From the NCBI GenBank assembly GCA_050246875.1, contig JBFWVF010000003.1:124001-188000 (forward strand): a stretch of DNA of 64,000 nt, given 5' to 3'. Made by a program: the position numbers and the translations under genes. Position 1 is the stretch's first letter. Each line of letters opens with the position of its first letter. Shown here piece after piece: positions 10,541-19,086 of the stretch. The DNA comes from SHWB01 sp050246875. GTDB lineage: Bacteria; Pseudomonadota; Alphaproteobacteria; UBA6615. Below the pieces are notes generated by a model that worked only from the letters and a program-made list of their open reading frames with translations, was not told the DNA's origin and ran no database searches.

Positions 10541-10998
10541 ACGCAGCGGAAAGTGACGGTCTTCGAGCCGTCGCCGTTGGTGACGATGTTGGCGCTGGTC
10601 GTGCGCGGGCCGCGCGCGGCGCAGTAGGCCTCGGCGCTGCGCGAGGCATCGAGCAGTTCGGCGTCCGTGCGGTAGGTGTAGGTCATCACCGGCGCGGCGG
10701 CCACCGGCGCCGGGGCCGGCATCGCCGGCTTGACGCACTCGAACACCACCGTCCGCGTCCCGTCGGGCGCCTGCGTGTTGGAGATCGCATGCGGCGAGGT
10801 CTGGTACTGGGCGCAGTAGGCGTTGGCCTTGGAACTGGCCTGCAGCAACTGCTCGTCGCCGCGATAGCTGTACGACACCGTCGGATTGCTCGCCGCCACG
10901 GCGGTCGGCGGCTGCTGCGGCGCGACACAGGCCGCGAGGCCGGTCGTCACCACTAGTACCGCGCAGCCAAGACCGGGACGGACGCAGGACGTTTTCAT
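10537..10998 (-). CDS. Lipoprotein with two tandem Cys-containing repeats
   Basis: A 153-residue unrecognised secreted protein. The signal peptide ends in the lipobox LAAC with Cys24 as the lipidation site. The mature part is two about 50-residue repeats (about 41-89 and 104-153). Each runs YxYRxDxxLLxASxxAxAYCA, then about 20 residues, then a terminal VxFxC. Two Cys per repeat suggest intradomain disulfides in the periplasm. An alanine/proline linker separates the repeats. The stop overlaps the atzF stop from the other strand. An EcfG-type promoter (11060-11085) sits 62 bp upstream, so general-stress expression is likely. Confidence 0.8.
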   Translation of the reverse strand: MKTSCVRPGLGCAVLVVTTGLAACVAPQQPPTAVAASNPTVSYSYRGDEQLLQASSKANAYCAQYQTSPHAISNTQAPDGTRTVVFECVKPAMPAPAPVAAAPVMTYTYRTDAELLDASRSAEAYCAARGPRTTSANIVTNGDGSKTVTFRCV

Positions 10999-11059
10999 GG
11001 CGCGATCCTCCGCATGGCGCGCCGCCACAGGAGTACGCGCGGCGCCTGTCACGGGAAGA

Positions 11060-11085
11060 AACGCGCCGTGGCATCCTGCGGTTCC
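11060..11085 (-). promoter_or_regulatory. EcfG-type general-stress promoter for the repeat lipoprotein
   Basis: Read on the minus strand, GGAAC (11081-11085) is followed after exactly 17 bases by CGTT (11060-11063). This matches the alphaproteobacterial extracytoplasmic sigma factor EcfG consensus GGAAC-N16/17-CGTT without mismatch. It lies in the noncoding stretch upstream of the lipoprotein start at 10998. The same motif occurs at two other stress-type operons in this window. Confidence 0.75.
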
Positions 11086-11239
11086 CGCAACGCCGGGCAG
11101 CCGTTGATCCCAACGACGGCAAGGGTGGGCAGCATCGCGCGACATGACGGACGGGCGGGTGACCGCGTGCCGCTTGCGCCACGCAAACCGTTGCCGGAAG
11201 CTGCCACGAGCCATGATCGCGGCGGACGTGGAGGGAACA

Positions 11240-12307
11240 ATGCCCCAGGATGAACGTGTCATCCGCGTCACCGAGCGCTGGGGGCCACGCTTCGTCACCA
11301 ACGGCGTGCCCCTGTCCGACTGGCACGAGGCCAGCCGCCGTATCCAGGGCTGGGGCGACTGGATCGAGGTATGGGCCGAGCTCGCCGAGCGGCACGAGCG
11401 GCTGGGACGCGAGGCGCTCGCGGCGGGCCGGGGCATCAGCGCCGGCGAACACCTGCAGACGGCCGGCGTCGGCTACCACTTCGCCAAGTTCGTGTTCGTC
11501 GAGGACATGGCGCGCCTCAAGGCGATTCATGCACGGGCCGTCGAGTGCCGGCGCCTGGCCCTGCCCCACATCGACCCGCCCGGCGAACGGGTGTCCATTC
11601 CCTACGACGGGGCGTTCCTGCGCGGCATCCTGCGCAAACCCGCTGGCGCACACCGGCCGCCGGTCGTCGTGCTGTGCATGGGCATGGACTCGGCGAAGGA
11701 AGAGATGGCGACCAACGAGGCGCCGTTCCTGGCGCGCGGCATGGCGACCCTGACCTTCGACGGGCCGGGACAGGGCGAAGGAGAATACGACTGGCCCATC
11801 CGGCCGGACTACGAAGTCGCGGTGACGGCGGTCGTCGATGCGATCGAACGCCGCGCGGACCTCGACGCCACGCGCATCGGCCTGTGGGGCGTCAGCTTCG
11901 GCGGCTACTACGCGCCGCGCGCGGCGGCGTTCGAGAAGCGCGTCAGGGCCTGCATCGCCATCTGCGGGCCCTTCGACTATGCCGGCCACTGGCACGAAGC
12001 CGGAACCAACGAGGTGTTCACGGCCCGCGCTCACTGCCAGACGCTCGCGGAGGGCTTCGAGGTGGCGCGGCGGATCAACCTTGCCGGCGTCGCCGGGCGC
12101 ATCACGTGCCCGCTCTACATTGTCGGCGGCGAGCTCGACCGCGTGACGCCGCCCGACGAGCAGCGGCGGCTGGCCGCGGCGGCGGCGGGTCCGGTCACCC
12201 TGAACATCGTTCCGGGCGGCAATCACGTCGTCAACAATCTGCCGCACCTCTACCGGCCGCAGTCGGCCGACTGGATGGCCGGCTGGCTCGGCGCGCGCGT
12301 AAACTGA
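11240..12307 (+). CDS. Alpha/beta hydrolase, FrsA/DHPON-hydrolase-like
   Basis: A 355-residue hydrolase with a helical N-terminal part (residues 1-about 125) and a C-terminal alpha/beta hydrolase fold, as in the 2,6-dihydroxypseudooxynicotine hydrolase/FrsA group. The nucleophile is Ser219 in GVSFGGYYAPRAA. The acid is probably the Asp of GGELDRVTPP and the base the His of PGGNHVVN. GMGMDSAKEE and FDGPGQGEGEYDW are typical of the group. The start is the ATG after GTGGAGGGA. These enzymes cleave C-C bonds of beta-diketone-like compounds or esters; the actual substrate is unknown. The gene converges with the FAH-family gene, which also suggests ring-cleavage-type catabolism. Confidence 0.82.
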   Translation: MPQDERVIRVTERWGPRFVTNGVPLSDWHEASRRIQGWGDWIEVWAELAERHERLGREALAAGRGISAGEHLQTAGVGYHFAKFVFVEDMARLKAIHARAVECRRLALPHIDPPGERVSIPYDGAFLRGILRKPAGAHRPPVVVLCMGMDSAKEEMATNEAPFLARGMATLTFDGPGQGEGEYDWPIRPDYEVAVTAVVDAIERRADLDATRIGLWGVSFGGYYAPRAAAFEKRVRACIAICGPFDYAGHWHEAGTNEVFTARAHCQTLAEGFEVARRINLAGVAGRITCPLYIVGGELDRVTPPDEQRRLAAAAAGPVTLNIVPGGNHVVNNLPHLYRPQSADWMAGWLGARVN

Positions 12308-12310
12308 CGG

Positions 12311-13081
12311 CTACTCGGCGTAGGTGTTGGCCAGCGTGCCGACGCCGTCGATGACGATCTCGATGGTCGCGCCGTCGCGCATCGGCAGGGCGCCGGGCCC
12401 GGTGCCGCAGGCGATGAGATCGCCGGGCAGCAGGGTCATCGCGTGCGACAGGCGACTGACCAGCGCCGCCGGCTGGAAGAACAGGTCGCTCACGGGATAG
12501 TTCTGCCGCTCGCGCCCGTTGAGCAGCGCGCGAATGGAGGCGCCGGACACGTCGAGCCCGGTGACGATGGCCGGGCCGAAGGCGCCGAAGGTGTCGAAGC
12601 TCTTGGCCCGCGCCCATTGCGGGAAGGACGGGTCCTCGTCGAGGATGCCAAGCGCCGTGACGTCGTTGATGCAGGTGTAGCCGAAGATGGCGGCAGCAGC
12701 GGTCGCTTCGTCGGCATCCTTGCAGGCGCGGCCGATGACGATTCCCAGCTCCGCCTCGTAGATGACACGGCCGTCGTAGCCCGACGGGCGGCGGATGACG
12801 CCGCCATGCGGCAGGTAGCTCGTCGGCGCCTTGAGGAAGAACAGTGGCTCCTTCGGCTGCGCCAGCCCCTGCTTCTCCGCCTGGGCGCGCGAGTTGTTCC
12901 ACAGCGCGACCAGCTTGCCCGGCCGGCAGGGCGTCAACAGCGTGACCTCGCCGAGCGCCAGCGTGTCGCCGGTCGGCACCGGCGCGGCGAACAGGTCGCC
13001 GCCATGCACGACGATCGTCTCGCCGTCGAGCGCGCCGAAACCCTCGGCGCCGCCGCGCGCGAATTTCACCCAATGGACCAT
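12311..13081 (-). CDS. Fumarylacetoacetate hydrolase (FAH) family protein
   Basis: A 256-residue FAH-family enzyme of the HpcE/2-hydroxyhepta-2,4-diene-1,7-dioate isomerase or acylpyruvase type. The metal-binding residues are visible in YEAELGIVIGRACKDAD (Glu pair) and FGYTCINDVTALGI (Asp). The substrate-binding blocks FLKAPTSYLPHGGVIRRPSG and the C-terminal LLPGDLIACGTGPGA follow the family. The ATG with MVHWVKF is the expected N-terminus. Members hydrolyse or decarboxylate 2,4-diketo acids in aromatic degradation; the specific substrate is not deducible. Only 3 bp separate it from the convergent hydrolase. Confidence 0.88.
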   Translation of the reverse strand: MVHWVKFARGGAEGFGALDGETIVVHGGDLFAAPVPTGDTLALGEVTLLTPCRPGKLVALWNNSRAQAEKQGLAQPKEPLFFLKAPTSYLPHGGVIRRPSGYDGRVIYEAELGIVIGRACKDADEATAAAAIFGYTCINDVTALGILDEDPSFPQWARAKSFDTFGAFGPAIVTGLDVSGASIRALLNGRERQNYPVSDLFFQPAALVSRLSHAMTLLPGDLIACGTGPGALPMRDGATIEIVIDGVGTLANTYAE

Positions 13082-13209
13082 GGTGCGGTTGCCCCCTCCC
13101 GTCGTGTGCCGCCGGCCAGTATACCCTCCTCCGCCCGAGCGATACCCGGCATGGGCCGTCGGGTTAAAGTCATCCCACCGCGCATGTGGGCATCCGGAGA
13201 GACGCCACA

Positions 13210-14376
13210 ATGGATTCGGCGCTGTCGCCCGACCGGCTGGAGATCCGCACCACCATCCTGCGGCTGTGCGAGCGGTTCGGCGACGACTACTGGCGCGGCA
13301 AGGACATTTCGGGCGCCTTCCCCGAGGAACTCTACCGGGCGCTCGCCGACGACGGCTGGCTCGGCATCGCCATGCCCGAGGCGTATGGCGGGTCCGGCCT
13401 CGGCATCTGCGATGCCGCGGTGATGATGCAGGCGGTCGCCGAATCGGGCGCCGCCATGTCCGGCGCCTCGGCCGTCCACATGAATATCTTCGGCCTGCAC
13501 CCGGTCGTCGTCTTCGGCACCGGCGAGCAGAAGGCGCGCATGCTGCCGCCGCTGATCGCCGGGCAGGACAAGGCCTGCTTCGCCGTCACCGAACCCGATG
13601 CCGGCCTCAACACGACGGAACTCAAGACGCGCGCCGAGCGCAGGGGCGACCGCTATGTCGTCACCGGCCAGAAGATCTGGATCTCGACGGCGCAGGTCGC
13701 CAACAAGATGCTGCTACTGGCGCGCACCACGCCGCTCGACCGGGTCGAGCGCAAGACGCACGGCCTCAGCCTGTTCTACACCGACCTCGACCGCAGCCGC
13801 TGCGAGGTGCGCGAGATCGACAAGATGGGCCGCCACGCCGTCGACTCCAACATGCTGTTCTTCGACGGCATGGAGGTGCCGGCCGAAAACCTCATCGGTA
13901 AGGAGGGCGAGGGCTTCAAGCAGATCCTGCACGGCATGAACCCGGAACGCATCCTGATCGCCGCCGAGGCCATCGGCATCGGTCGCGCGGCGCTGAAGCG
14001 GGCGGCGAAATACGCCGGCGAGCGCGTCGTCTTCGGCCGCCCGATCGGCAAGAACCAGGGCATCCAGCACCCGCTGGCGCAGAACTGGATGCAGCTCGAG
14101 GCGGCCAACCTGATGACTCTGCACGCGGCCGAACTCTACGACCGTGGGGAGGACTGCGGCGCCGCCGCCAACGCCGCCAAGTACCTCGCCGCCGAGGCTG
14201 CCTTCCATGCCTGCGAGAACGCCATCCTGACGCATGGCGGCATGGGCTACTCCAAGGAGTACCATGTCGAACGCCTGCTGCGCGAAAGCTGGATCCCGCG
14301 CATCGCGCCGGTCAGCCCGCACATGATCATGAACTACATCGCCGAGCGTGTGCTCGGCCTGCCGAAATCGTACTGA
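13210..14376 (+). CDS. Acyl-CoA dehydrogenase family protein
   Basis: A 388-residue FAD-dependent dehydrogenase with the usual N-terminal helical, middle beta and C-terminal helical domains. Visible signatures are CFAVTEPDAGLNTTELKT near residues 130-146, GQKIWISTAQ, FGRPIGKNQGIQHPLA and THGGMGYSKEYHVERLLRES. The usual IYEGT motif with the catalytic glutamate is replaced by PRIAPVSPHMI, placing it in the less studied branch ending VLGLPKSY, so the exact acyl substrate or even the reaction is uncertain. The start follows CCGGAGA. It is divergent from the FAH-family gene. Confidence 0.88.
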   Translation: MDSALSPDRLEIRTTILRLCERFGDDYWRGKDISGAFPEELYRALADDGWLGIAMPEAYGGSGLGICDAAVMMQAVAESGAAMSGASAVHMNIFGLHPVVVFGTGEQKARMLPPLIAGQDKACFAVTEPDAGLNTTELKTRAERRGDRYVVTGQKIWISTAQVANKMLLLARTTPLDRVERKTHGLSLFYTDLDRSRCEVREIDKMGRHAVDSNMLFFDGMEVPAENLIGKEGEGFKQILHGMNPERILIAAEAIGIGRAALKRAAKYAGERVVFGRPIGKNQGIQHPLAQNWMQLEAANLMTLHAAELYDRGEDCGAAANAAKYLAAEAAFHACENAILTHGGMGYSKEYHVERLLRESWIPRIAPVSPHMIMNYIAERVLGLPKSY

Positions 14377-14377
14377 G

Positions 14378-16705
14378 CTAGCCCCGCGCCGCCTGGATCG
14401 CCTGCCAGACGCGTTCGGGCGTCGCCGGCATGTCGAGGTGCTTCACGCCGAGCGGGCGCAGCGCGTCGAGGATGGCATTCATCAGCGCCGGCAGCGCGCC
14501 GACCGTGCCGGCCTCGCCGGCGCCCTTGACACCGAGCGGGTTGCGCTTCGTCGGCACCGGCCGGCTGACGATGTGGATGTACGGGAAGTCGCCGGCGCGC
14601 GGCATGGCGTAGTCCATGAACGAGCCGGTGAGGATCTGGCCGCTGTCGGGGTCGTAGACCACCTCCTCGCCGAGGATCTGGCCGACGCCCTGGGCGATGC
14701 CGCCATGGATCTGGCCCTTCACTGTCGTCGGGTTGATGACCACCCCGACATCGTCGACCACCCACCAGCCGACGATCGTGACCACGCCCGTCGCCGGGTC
14801 GATCTCGACCTCGCAGGCATGGCAGCCATTGGGGTAGGTGGCGGCGTCGGGCGAGAACGATCCGGTCTCGTAGAGGCCCGGCTCCATGCCCTTGGGCAGC
14901 CGCTCGGGCAGGAAGGAAGCGCGCACCACCTCCTGCAGCGGCAGCGTCCTGTCCGTGCCGGCGACGGTGAAGGTGCCCTCGGCGAACTCGATATCGGCCT
15001 CGCCCGCCTCCAGCATGTGGGCGGCGAGCTTCCTCGCCTTGGCGATCACCTTGTCGGCGGCGACGGTGATGGCGGTGCCGCCGATCACCGTCGAGCGTGA
15101 TCCCATCGTCCCCATGCCGACATTGACCACGTCGGTGTCGCCGTCGATGTATCGCACGTCCTTGGGGTCGAGCCCCAGCTTCTCGGCGAGGATCTGCTTG
15201 AACACCGTGGCATGGCCCTGGCCCTGTGCCTTGGTGCCCATCATCAGCGTCGCCGTGCCGCCGTTGGAGAAGCGGATCTCGGCGAATTCCATGCTCGGCG
15301 CGCCAGCCGATTCGATGGGATGGGCGAGGCCGATGCCGCGCAGCTTGCCCTCGGCCTGCGCCGCCGCGCGACGCGCCGCGAAGCCGGCGTAGTCGGCCAT
15401 CTTCAGTGTCTCGTCGAGATTGGCGGCGAACTCGCCGCAGTCGTAATTGCCGCCGAGCGGCGTCTTCAGCGGCAGGCGCTCGGGCGCGATCATGTTGCGC
15501 CGCCGCAGGTCGGCCGGATCGAGACCCAGCTCGACCGCCGCCTCGTCGATCATGCGCTCGATGACGTATGTCGCCTCCGGCCGGCCGGCGCCGCGATAGG
15601 GCGCCGTCGGGCTGGTGTTGGAATGCAGGCACAGCACCGTCGCGTGCGCGGTCGGGAAGTCATAGACGCCGACCAGCGTCTGCACGTTGGTGAAGGTCGC
15701 CAGCAGGTTGCGGATGGCCGAGAGGTAGGCGCCGATATTGGCCAGCGTGTGCGTACGCAGGGCGAGGAACCTGCCGTCGGCATCGAGCGCCAGCTCGGCC
15801 TCGGTGACGTTGTCGCGGGCGTGCTCGTCGGCCTGCACCGCCTCGCTGCGCTCGCAGGTCCACTTGACCGGGCGGCCCAGCTTGCGCGCCGCCCACAGCG
15901 TCAGGCGGTGCTCTACGTATTGCCAGCCCTTGGTGCCGAAGCCGCCGCCGACATCGCGCGACAGCACCCGGATGGCCTGCTCGGGCACCTTCAGGATGTT
16001 GCGCGCCAGTAGCTCGCGCACGCGGTGCGGATACTGCACGTCGGCGTACAGCGTCCAGCGCTCCTCGCGCTCGTCCCAGACGCCGATGGCGCCGCGCGGT
16101 TCCATGTAGTGGGCGAAGACGCGGCTGATGCGGAAGCGGCGCTTCACCACATGCGCCGCGGCGGCGAAGGCGGCATCGGTGGCCGCCTTGTCGCCGGCCT
16201 GGAACAGGTTGGAGATGTTGTCGGGATAGTCGTCCCAGACCAGCGGCGCATCGGGCGCGGCGGCGGCGGCCGTGTCGGTGACGGAGGGCAGGTCGTTGTA
16301 GTCGACCTCGACCAGCTCGGCGGCGTCGCGCGCCTGCTCCAGCGTCTCGGCGACGACCATCGCCACCGCGTCGCCGACATAGCGCACGCGGCCGAGCGCG
16401 AGGGCCGGCTGCGGGCGGTGCTTCATCGGCTGGCCGTCGGGGCGCACGCGCCTGGCCGGCATGCCGGGCGTGCCGAGCCCGGCCGCCGCCACGTCCTCGC
16501 CGGTGTAGACGGCGAGCACGCCGGGCGCGGCGCACGCCGCCGTCGTGTCCACGCGCGCGATCTCCGCATGCGCGTGCGGCGAGCGCAGGAAGATGGCGTA
16601 GGCCTGACCCGGCAGGTTGGTGTCGGAGACGAACTGGCCCGCACCGCGCAGCAGCCGCCAGTCTTCCTCGCGCAGCACCGGCTGGCCGATACCGAACTTG
16701 CCCAT
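14378..16705 (-). CDS. Xanthine dehydrogenase/CoxL-family molybdopterin subunit (form II-like), lone
   Basis: A 775-residue molybdenum hydroxylase large subunit. It has the aldehyde oxidase/xanthine dehydrogenase a/b hammerhead at residues about 20-130 and the Mo-cofactor domain thereafter. The active-site loop reads PYRGAGR, the form II CoxL-like type, not AYxCSFR of true CO dehydrogenase. The catalytic Glu motif GAGEAG is present near the C-terminus. Such subunits need an FAD subunit and a 2Fe-2S subunit, but neither lies within 14 kb upstream or further downstream in this window. It is convergent with the acyl-CoA dehydrogenase gene, 1 bp apart. The substrate is unknown. Confidence 0.9.
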   Translation of the reverse strand: MGKFGIGQPVLREEDWRLLRGAGQFVSDTNLPGQAYAIFLRSPHAHAEIARVDTTAACAAPGVLAVYTGEDVAAAGLGTPGMPARRVRPDGQPMKHRPQPALALGRVRYVGDAVAMVVAETLEQARDAAELVEVDYNDLPSVTDTAAAAAPDAPLVWDDYPDNISNLFQAGDKAATDAAFAAAAHVVKRRFRISRVFAHYMEPRGAIGVWDEREERWTLYADVQYPHRVRELLARNILKVPEQAIRVLSRDVGGGFGTKGWQYVEHRLTLWAARKLGRPVKWTCERSEAVQADEHARDNVTEAELALDADGRFLALRTHTLANIGAYLSAIRNLLATFTNVQTLVGVYDFPTAHATVLCLHSNTSPTAPYRGAGRPEATYVIERMIDEAAVELGLDPADLRRRNMIAPERLPLKTPLGGNYDCGEFAANLDETLKMADYAGFAARRAAAQAEGKLRGIGLAHPIESAGAPSMEFAEIRFSNGGTATLMMGTKAQGQGHATVFKQILAEKLGLDPKDVRYIDGDTDVVNVGMGTMGSRSTVIGGTAITVAADKVIAKARKLAAHMLEAGEADIEFAEGTFTVAGTDRTLPLQEVVRASFLPERLPKGMEPGLYETGSFSPDAATYPNGCHACEVEIDPATGVVTIVGWWVVDDVGVVINPTTVKGQIHGGIAQGVGQILGEEVVYDPDSGQILTGSFMDYAMPRAGDFPYIHIVSRPVPTKRNPLGVKGAGEAGTVGALPALMNAILDALRPLGVKHLDMPATPERVWQAIQAARG

Positions 16706-16845
16706 CGGGTACTCCCTGTTCCGCCAGCGCGCATTGTCGCACAACGAACCGCAGCGTCCACCGCCCCCAACTCCGTCGCCGGACCGGGCTCGCGGGTGTC
16801 GCGGCCAACCGCTAGGCTGCCGGTGTCCGAGCCCGGGGGGAAATC

Positions 16846-17217
16846 ATGTTCTACGCAGACAAGACGACGCTGGAGATCGTCGCACAGTTGATGGTGGTGT
16901 CGCTGTTCGCGATCACTTTCCTCATCAATGCCACGACGAAGGTGAAGATGCACGCCGACCGCATGGCCGCGCTGGGCGTGCCGATGCCTTATGTCGCGCT
17001 GTGGATCGGCTTCGCGCTGCAGGGCGCCGGCAGCGCGCTCGTCCTCGCCGACTGGCATACCGAGATCGGCGTGGCGCTGCTGCTCGTCTTCACCGTCGTC
17101 GCCACGGCCATCTTCCACCGCTTCTGGACCATCGACGACCCGATGCGCCGCCACATGGCGCTGTCGTTCCTGTTCTCCAACATCGCCGTCTGCGGCGGGC
17201 TGCTGTTCCTGCTCTGA
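16846..17217 (+). CDS. Small DoxX-like membrane protein
   Basis: A 123-residue membrane protein with four hydrophobic helices, the size and pattern of DoxX/DoxD-like proteins. Recognisable pieces are FLINATTKVKMHADRMAALGVPMPYVALWIGFALQGAG and the HRFWTIDD loop before the last helices. Function is not established for most members; some associate with quinone or thiosulfate oxidation or thiol stress. The ATG follows a GGGGGG-rich stretch serving as ribosome site. It stands alone between a minus-strand molybdenum hydroxylase gene and a minus-strand hydrolase gene. Confidence 0.75.
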   Translation: MFYADKTTLEIVAQLMVVSLFAITFLINATTKVKMHADRMAALGVPMPYVALWIGFALQGAGSALVLADWHTEIGVALLLVFTVVATAIFHRFWTIDDPMRRHMALSFLFSNIAVCGGLLFLL

Positions 17218-17232
17218 GCGCGCCGGCGGCGC

Positions 17233-18105
17233 TCAGCGCCGGCCCAGCCAGTCGACGATCGCATCGAGGGCGGCGGCGACCGACGAATTGTGGTCGCCGT
17301 CGGGCTCGATGTAGAGGCTGGCGGCGTGCGCCGGCATCATGTCGAAGCTGCGCCGCTTGCTCATCGGGATGGGGTCGGCCTTGCCCGTGGCCCACAGCAC
17401 CGGCCCGCGCGTCTTCGCCAGCGCTGCGCGCACACTGGGAAAGCGGTCGCGGTCGTGGAACGACAGGAAGATCTCCGGCGTCGTCTCGTAGCGCTCCTCG
17501 ATCGACTGCGTCCCGATGACGTTGGTGCCGACGAACGTCGCCGTCTCCCGCCCCTTGCCGGCCGCCTCCAGCGCGCGGGCCTGGGCGAGCGCGGGCCCGA
17601 TCGCCTTCCAGAAATTGCCCGAGGGCGGGATCATGTCGAGCATGCCGCCGGGATTGGTGAACAGCTTGCCGACCACCGCGTCCGGCGCGTCGTCGGACCG
17701 CCAGGTGATGGCGAAGGTGGCGCCGAGGCTCTGCCCGCCGACCACCACGCGGCGGCCGTCGCGCGCGGCGATGGCGACCAGCGCGTCGATCACCGCGTTG
17801 GCGTCGGCGACGGTGCCGTCCCATTTCCGGCTCCACGGCATGAGCGGCAGGTAGACGGTGAAACCGGCCTGCGCGACGCGCTCGGCGAACTGCCGCATGA
17901 GCGGCGTCGCCTGGGTGCTGTTCTTGCCGTGCAGGAAGATCACGGCGACCGGGCCCGCGGCCGCGTAGACGTCGTACTCCGTCGTGTAGCCGGTGGCGGC
18001 GGTCAGCGTCTCCGCAGCGACAGCGCCGCTGGCCAGCGTCAGGGCCAGGGCGAGCGCAAGGCGCGGGATGGCGCCGCTTCCGCGACACATGGACGTGACC
18101 GGCAT
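17233..18105 (-). CDS. Secreted alpha/beta hydrolase
   Basis: A 290-residue protein with an N-terminal signal peptide (hydrophobic ALALALTLASGAVAAE, cleavage near residue 31), so periplasmic. The alpha/beta hydrolase fold shows an oxyanion region FLHGKNS and the nucleophile Ser in VGGQSLGATFA. An Asp near TGKADPIPM and His in EPDGDHNSS complete a likely triad. It may be an esterase or serine hydrolase; the substrate is unknown. ATGs at 18105 and 18090 are both possible; the first gives a longer n-region. It is divergent from the FNT channel gene. Confidence 0.78.
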   Translation of the reverse strand: MPVTSMCRGSGAIPRLALALALTLASGAVAAETLTAATGYTTEYDVYAAAGPVAVIFLHGKNSTQATPLMRQFAERVAQAGFTVYLPLMPWSRKWDGTVADANAVIDALVAIAARDGRRVVVGGQSLGATFAITWRSDDAPDAVVGKLFTNPGGMLDMIPPSGNFWKAIGPALAQARALEAAGKGRETATFVGTNVIGTQSIEERYETTPEIFLSFHDRDRFPSVRAALAKTRGPVLWATGKADPIPMSKRRSFDMMPAHAASLYIEPDGDHNSSVAAALDAIVDWLGRR

Positions 18106-18212
18106 GCCTGATGCTCCCGTCTCGCGACTCGCAGATCATGATGCACCATTCGCACGATCGTCGCAGAGACCACGAGGCAGGCGGTCCGCCCGGCGACGAC
18201 AAGAGGCACGCC

Positions 18213-19061
18213 ATGACGGAGCCGCCCACGTCGTCCGGCAGCGGCATCGACGCCTATGCCCCGGCAGAAATCGCCGCCCGCGTCGACGCCGCCTGCGTCG
18301 CCAAGATCAGGCTCAGGCCCGTGCAGACGGCCACGCTCGGTGTGCTCGCCGGTGCCTTCATCGCCTTCGGCGCCATGGCCTATACCCTCGTCGTCACCGA
18401 TTCCGCGCTTGGCTTCGGGCCGACGCGGCTCGTCGGCGGGTTGGCGTTCGCGGTCGGCCTGATCCTCGTCATCGTCGGCGGCGGCGAGCTGTTCACCGGC
18501 AACAACCTGCTGGTCATGGGCTGGGCCGATGGCTGCATCACGACGCGCGCCCTGCTGGCCAACTGGCTCATCGTCTATGTCGCCAATTTCGCCGGCGCCA
18601 TTGCGACCGCGATCCTCGCCTGGCTCGCCGGCATGTACGCCCTCGACGGCGGCGCGGTCGGCGCGACAGCCATCGGTATCGCCGCAGCAAAAGTCGAACT
18701 CGGCTTCGCCGATGCCTTTTTCCGCGGTCTGCTGTGCAATGTCCTCGTCTGCCTCGCCGTGTGGCTGTGCTTCGCGGCACGCGACGTGACGGGCAAGGTA
18801 CTCGCCATCCTGTTCCCGGTGGCGACATTCGTCGCGCTCGGCTTCGAGCACTCGGTCGCCAACATGTATGCCATCCCCGCCGGATGGCTCGCGGCCCACG
18901 AGCCGGCGGTCGCCGGCGCCGGGGCCGCGCAGGCGCACATCGGCCTTGCCGGCTTCGCCGCCAACCTCGTCCCGGTGACGCTCGGCAATATCGTCGGCGG
19001 TGGCGGCTTCGTCGCCTTCGTCTACTATCTCGTCTACAGGCGCACGGCGAAGCCTCGCTAG
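18213..19061 (+). CDS. Formate/nitrite transporter (FNT) family channel
   Basis: A 282-residue inner-membrane protein of the FocA/NirC pentameric channel family. Signatures are VGGGELFTGNN (the Omega-loop helix region), the conserved FAANLVPVTLGNIVGGGGFVA near the C-terminus, and GFEHSVANMY. Transported ions in the family are formate, nitrite or hydrosulfide; the sequence does not decide. Formate is plausible because formamidase in the same window releases it, but the genes are far apart and no link is shown. The start is the ATG after AAGAGG. Confidence 0.85.
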   Translation: MTEPPTSSGSGIDAYAPAEIAARVDAACVAKIRLRPVQTATLGVLAGAFIAFGAMAYTLVVTDSALGFGPTRLVGGLAFAVGLILVIVGGGELFTGNNLLVMGWADGCITTRALLANWLIVYVANFAGAIATAILAWLAGMYALDGGAVGATAIGIAAAKVELGFADAFFRGLLCNVLVCLAVWLCFAARDVTGKVLAILFPVATFVALGFEHSVANMYAIPAGWLAAHEPAVAGAGAAQAHIGLAGFAANLVPVTLGNIVGGGGFVAFVYYLVYRRTAKPR

Positions 19062-19086
19062 CTGTCGCCCTTTCGTGGAGTTCGTC

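Noticed and set aside
14378..16705. True carbon monoxide dehydrogenase large subunit
   Set aside because: The active-site loop is PYRGAGR, not AYxCSFR, and the CoxM/CoxS genes are absent.
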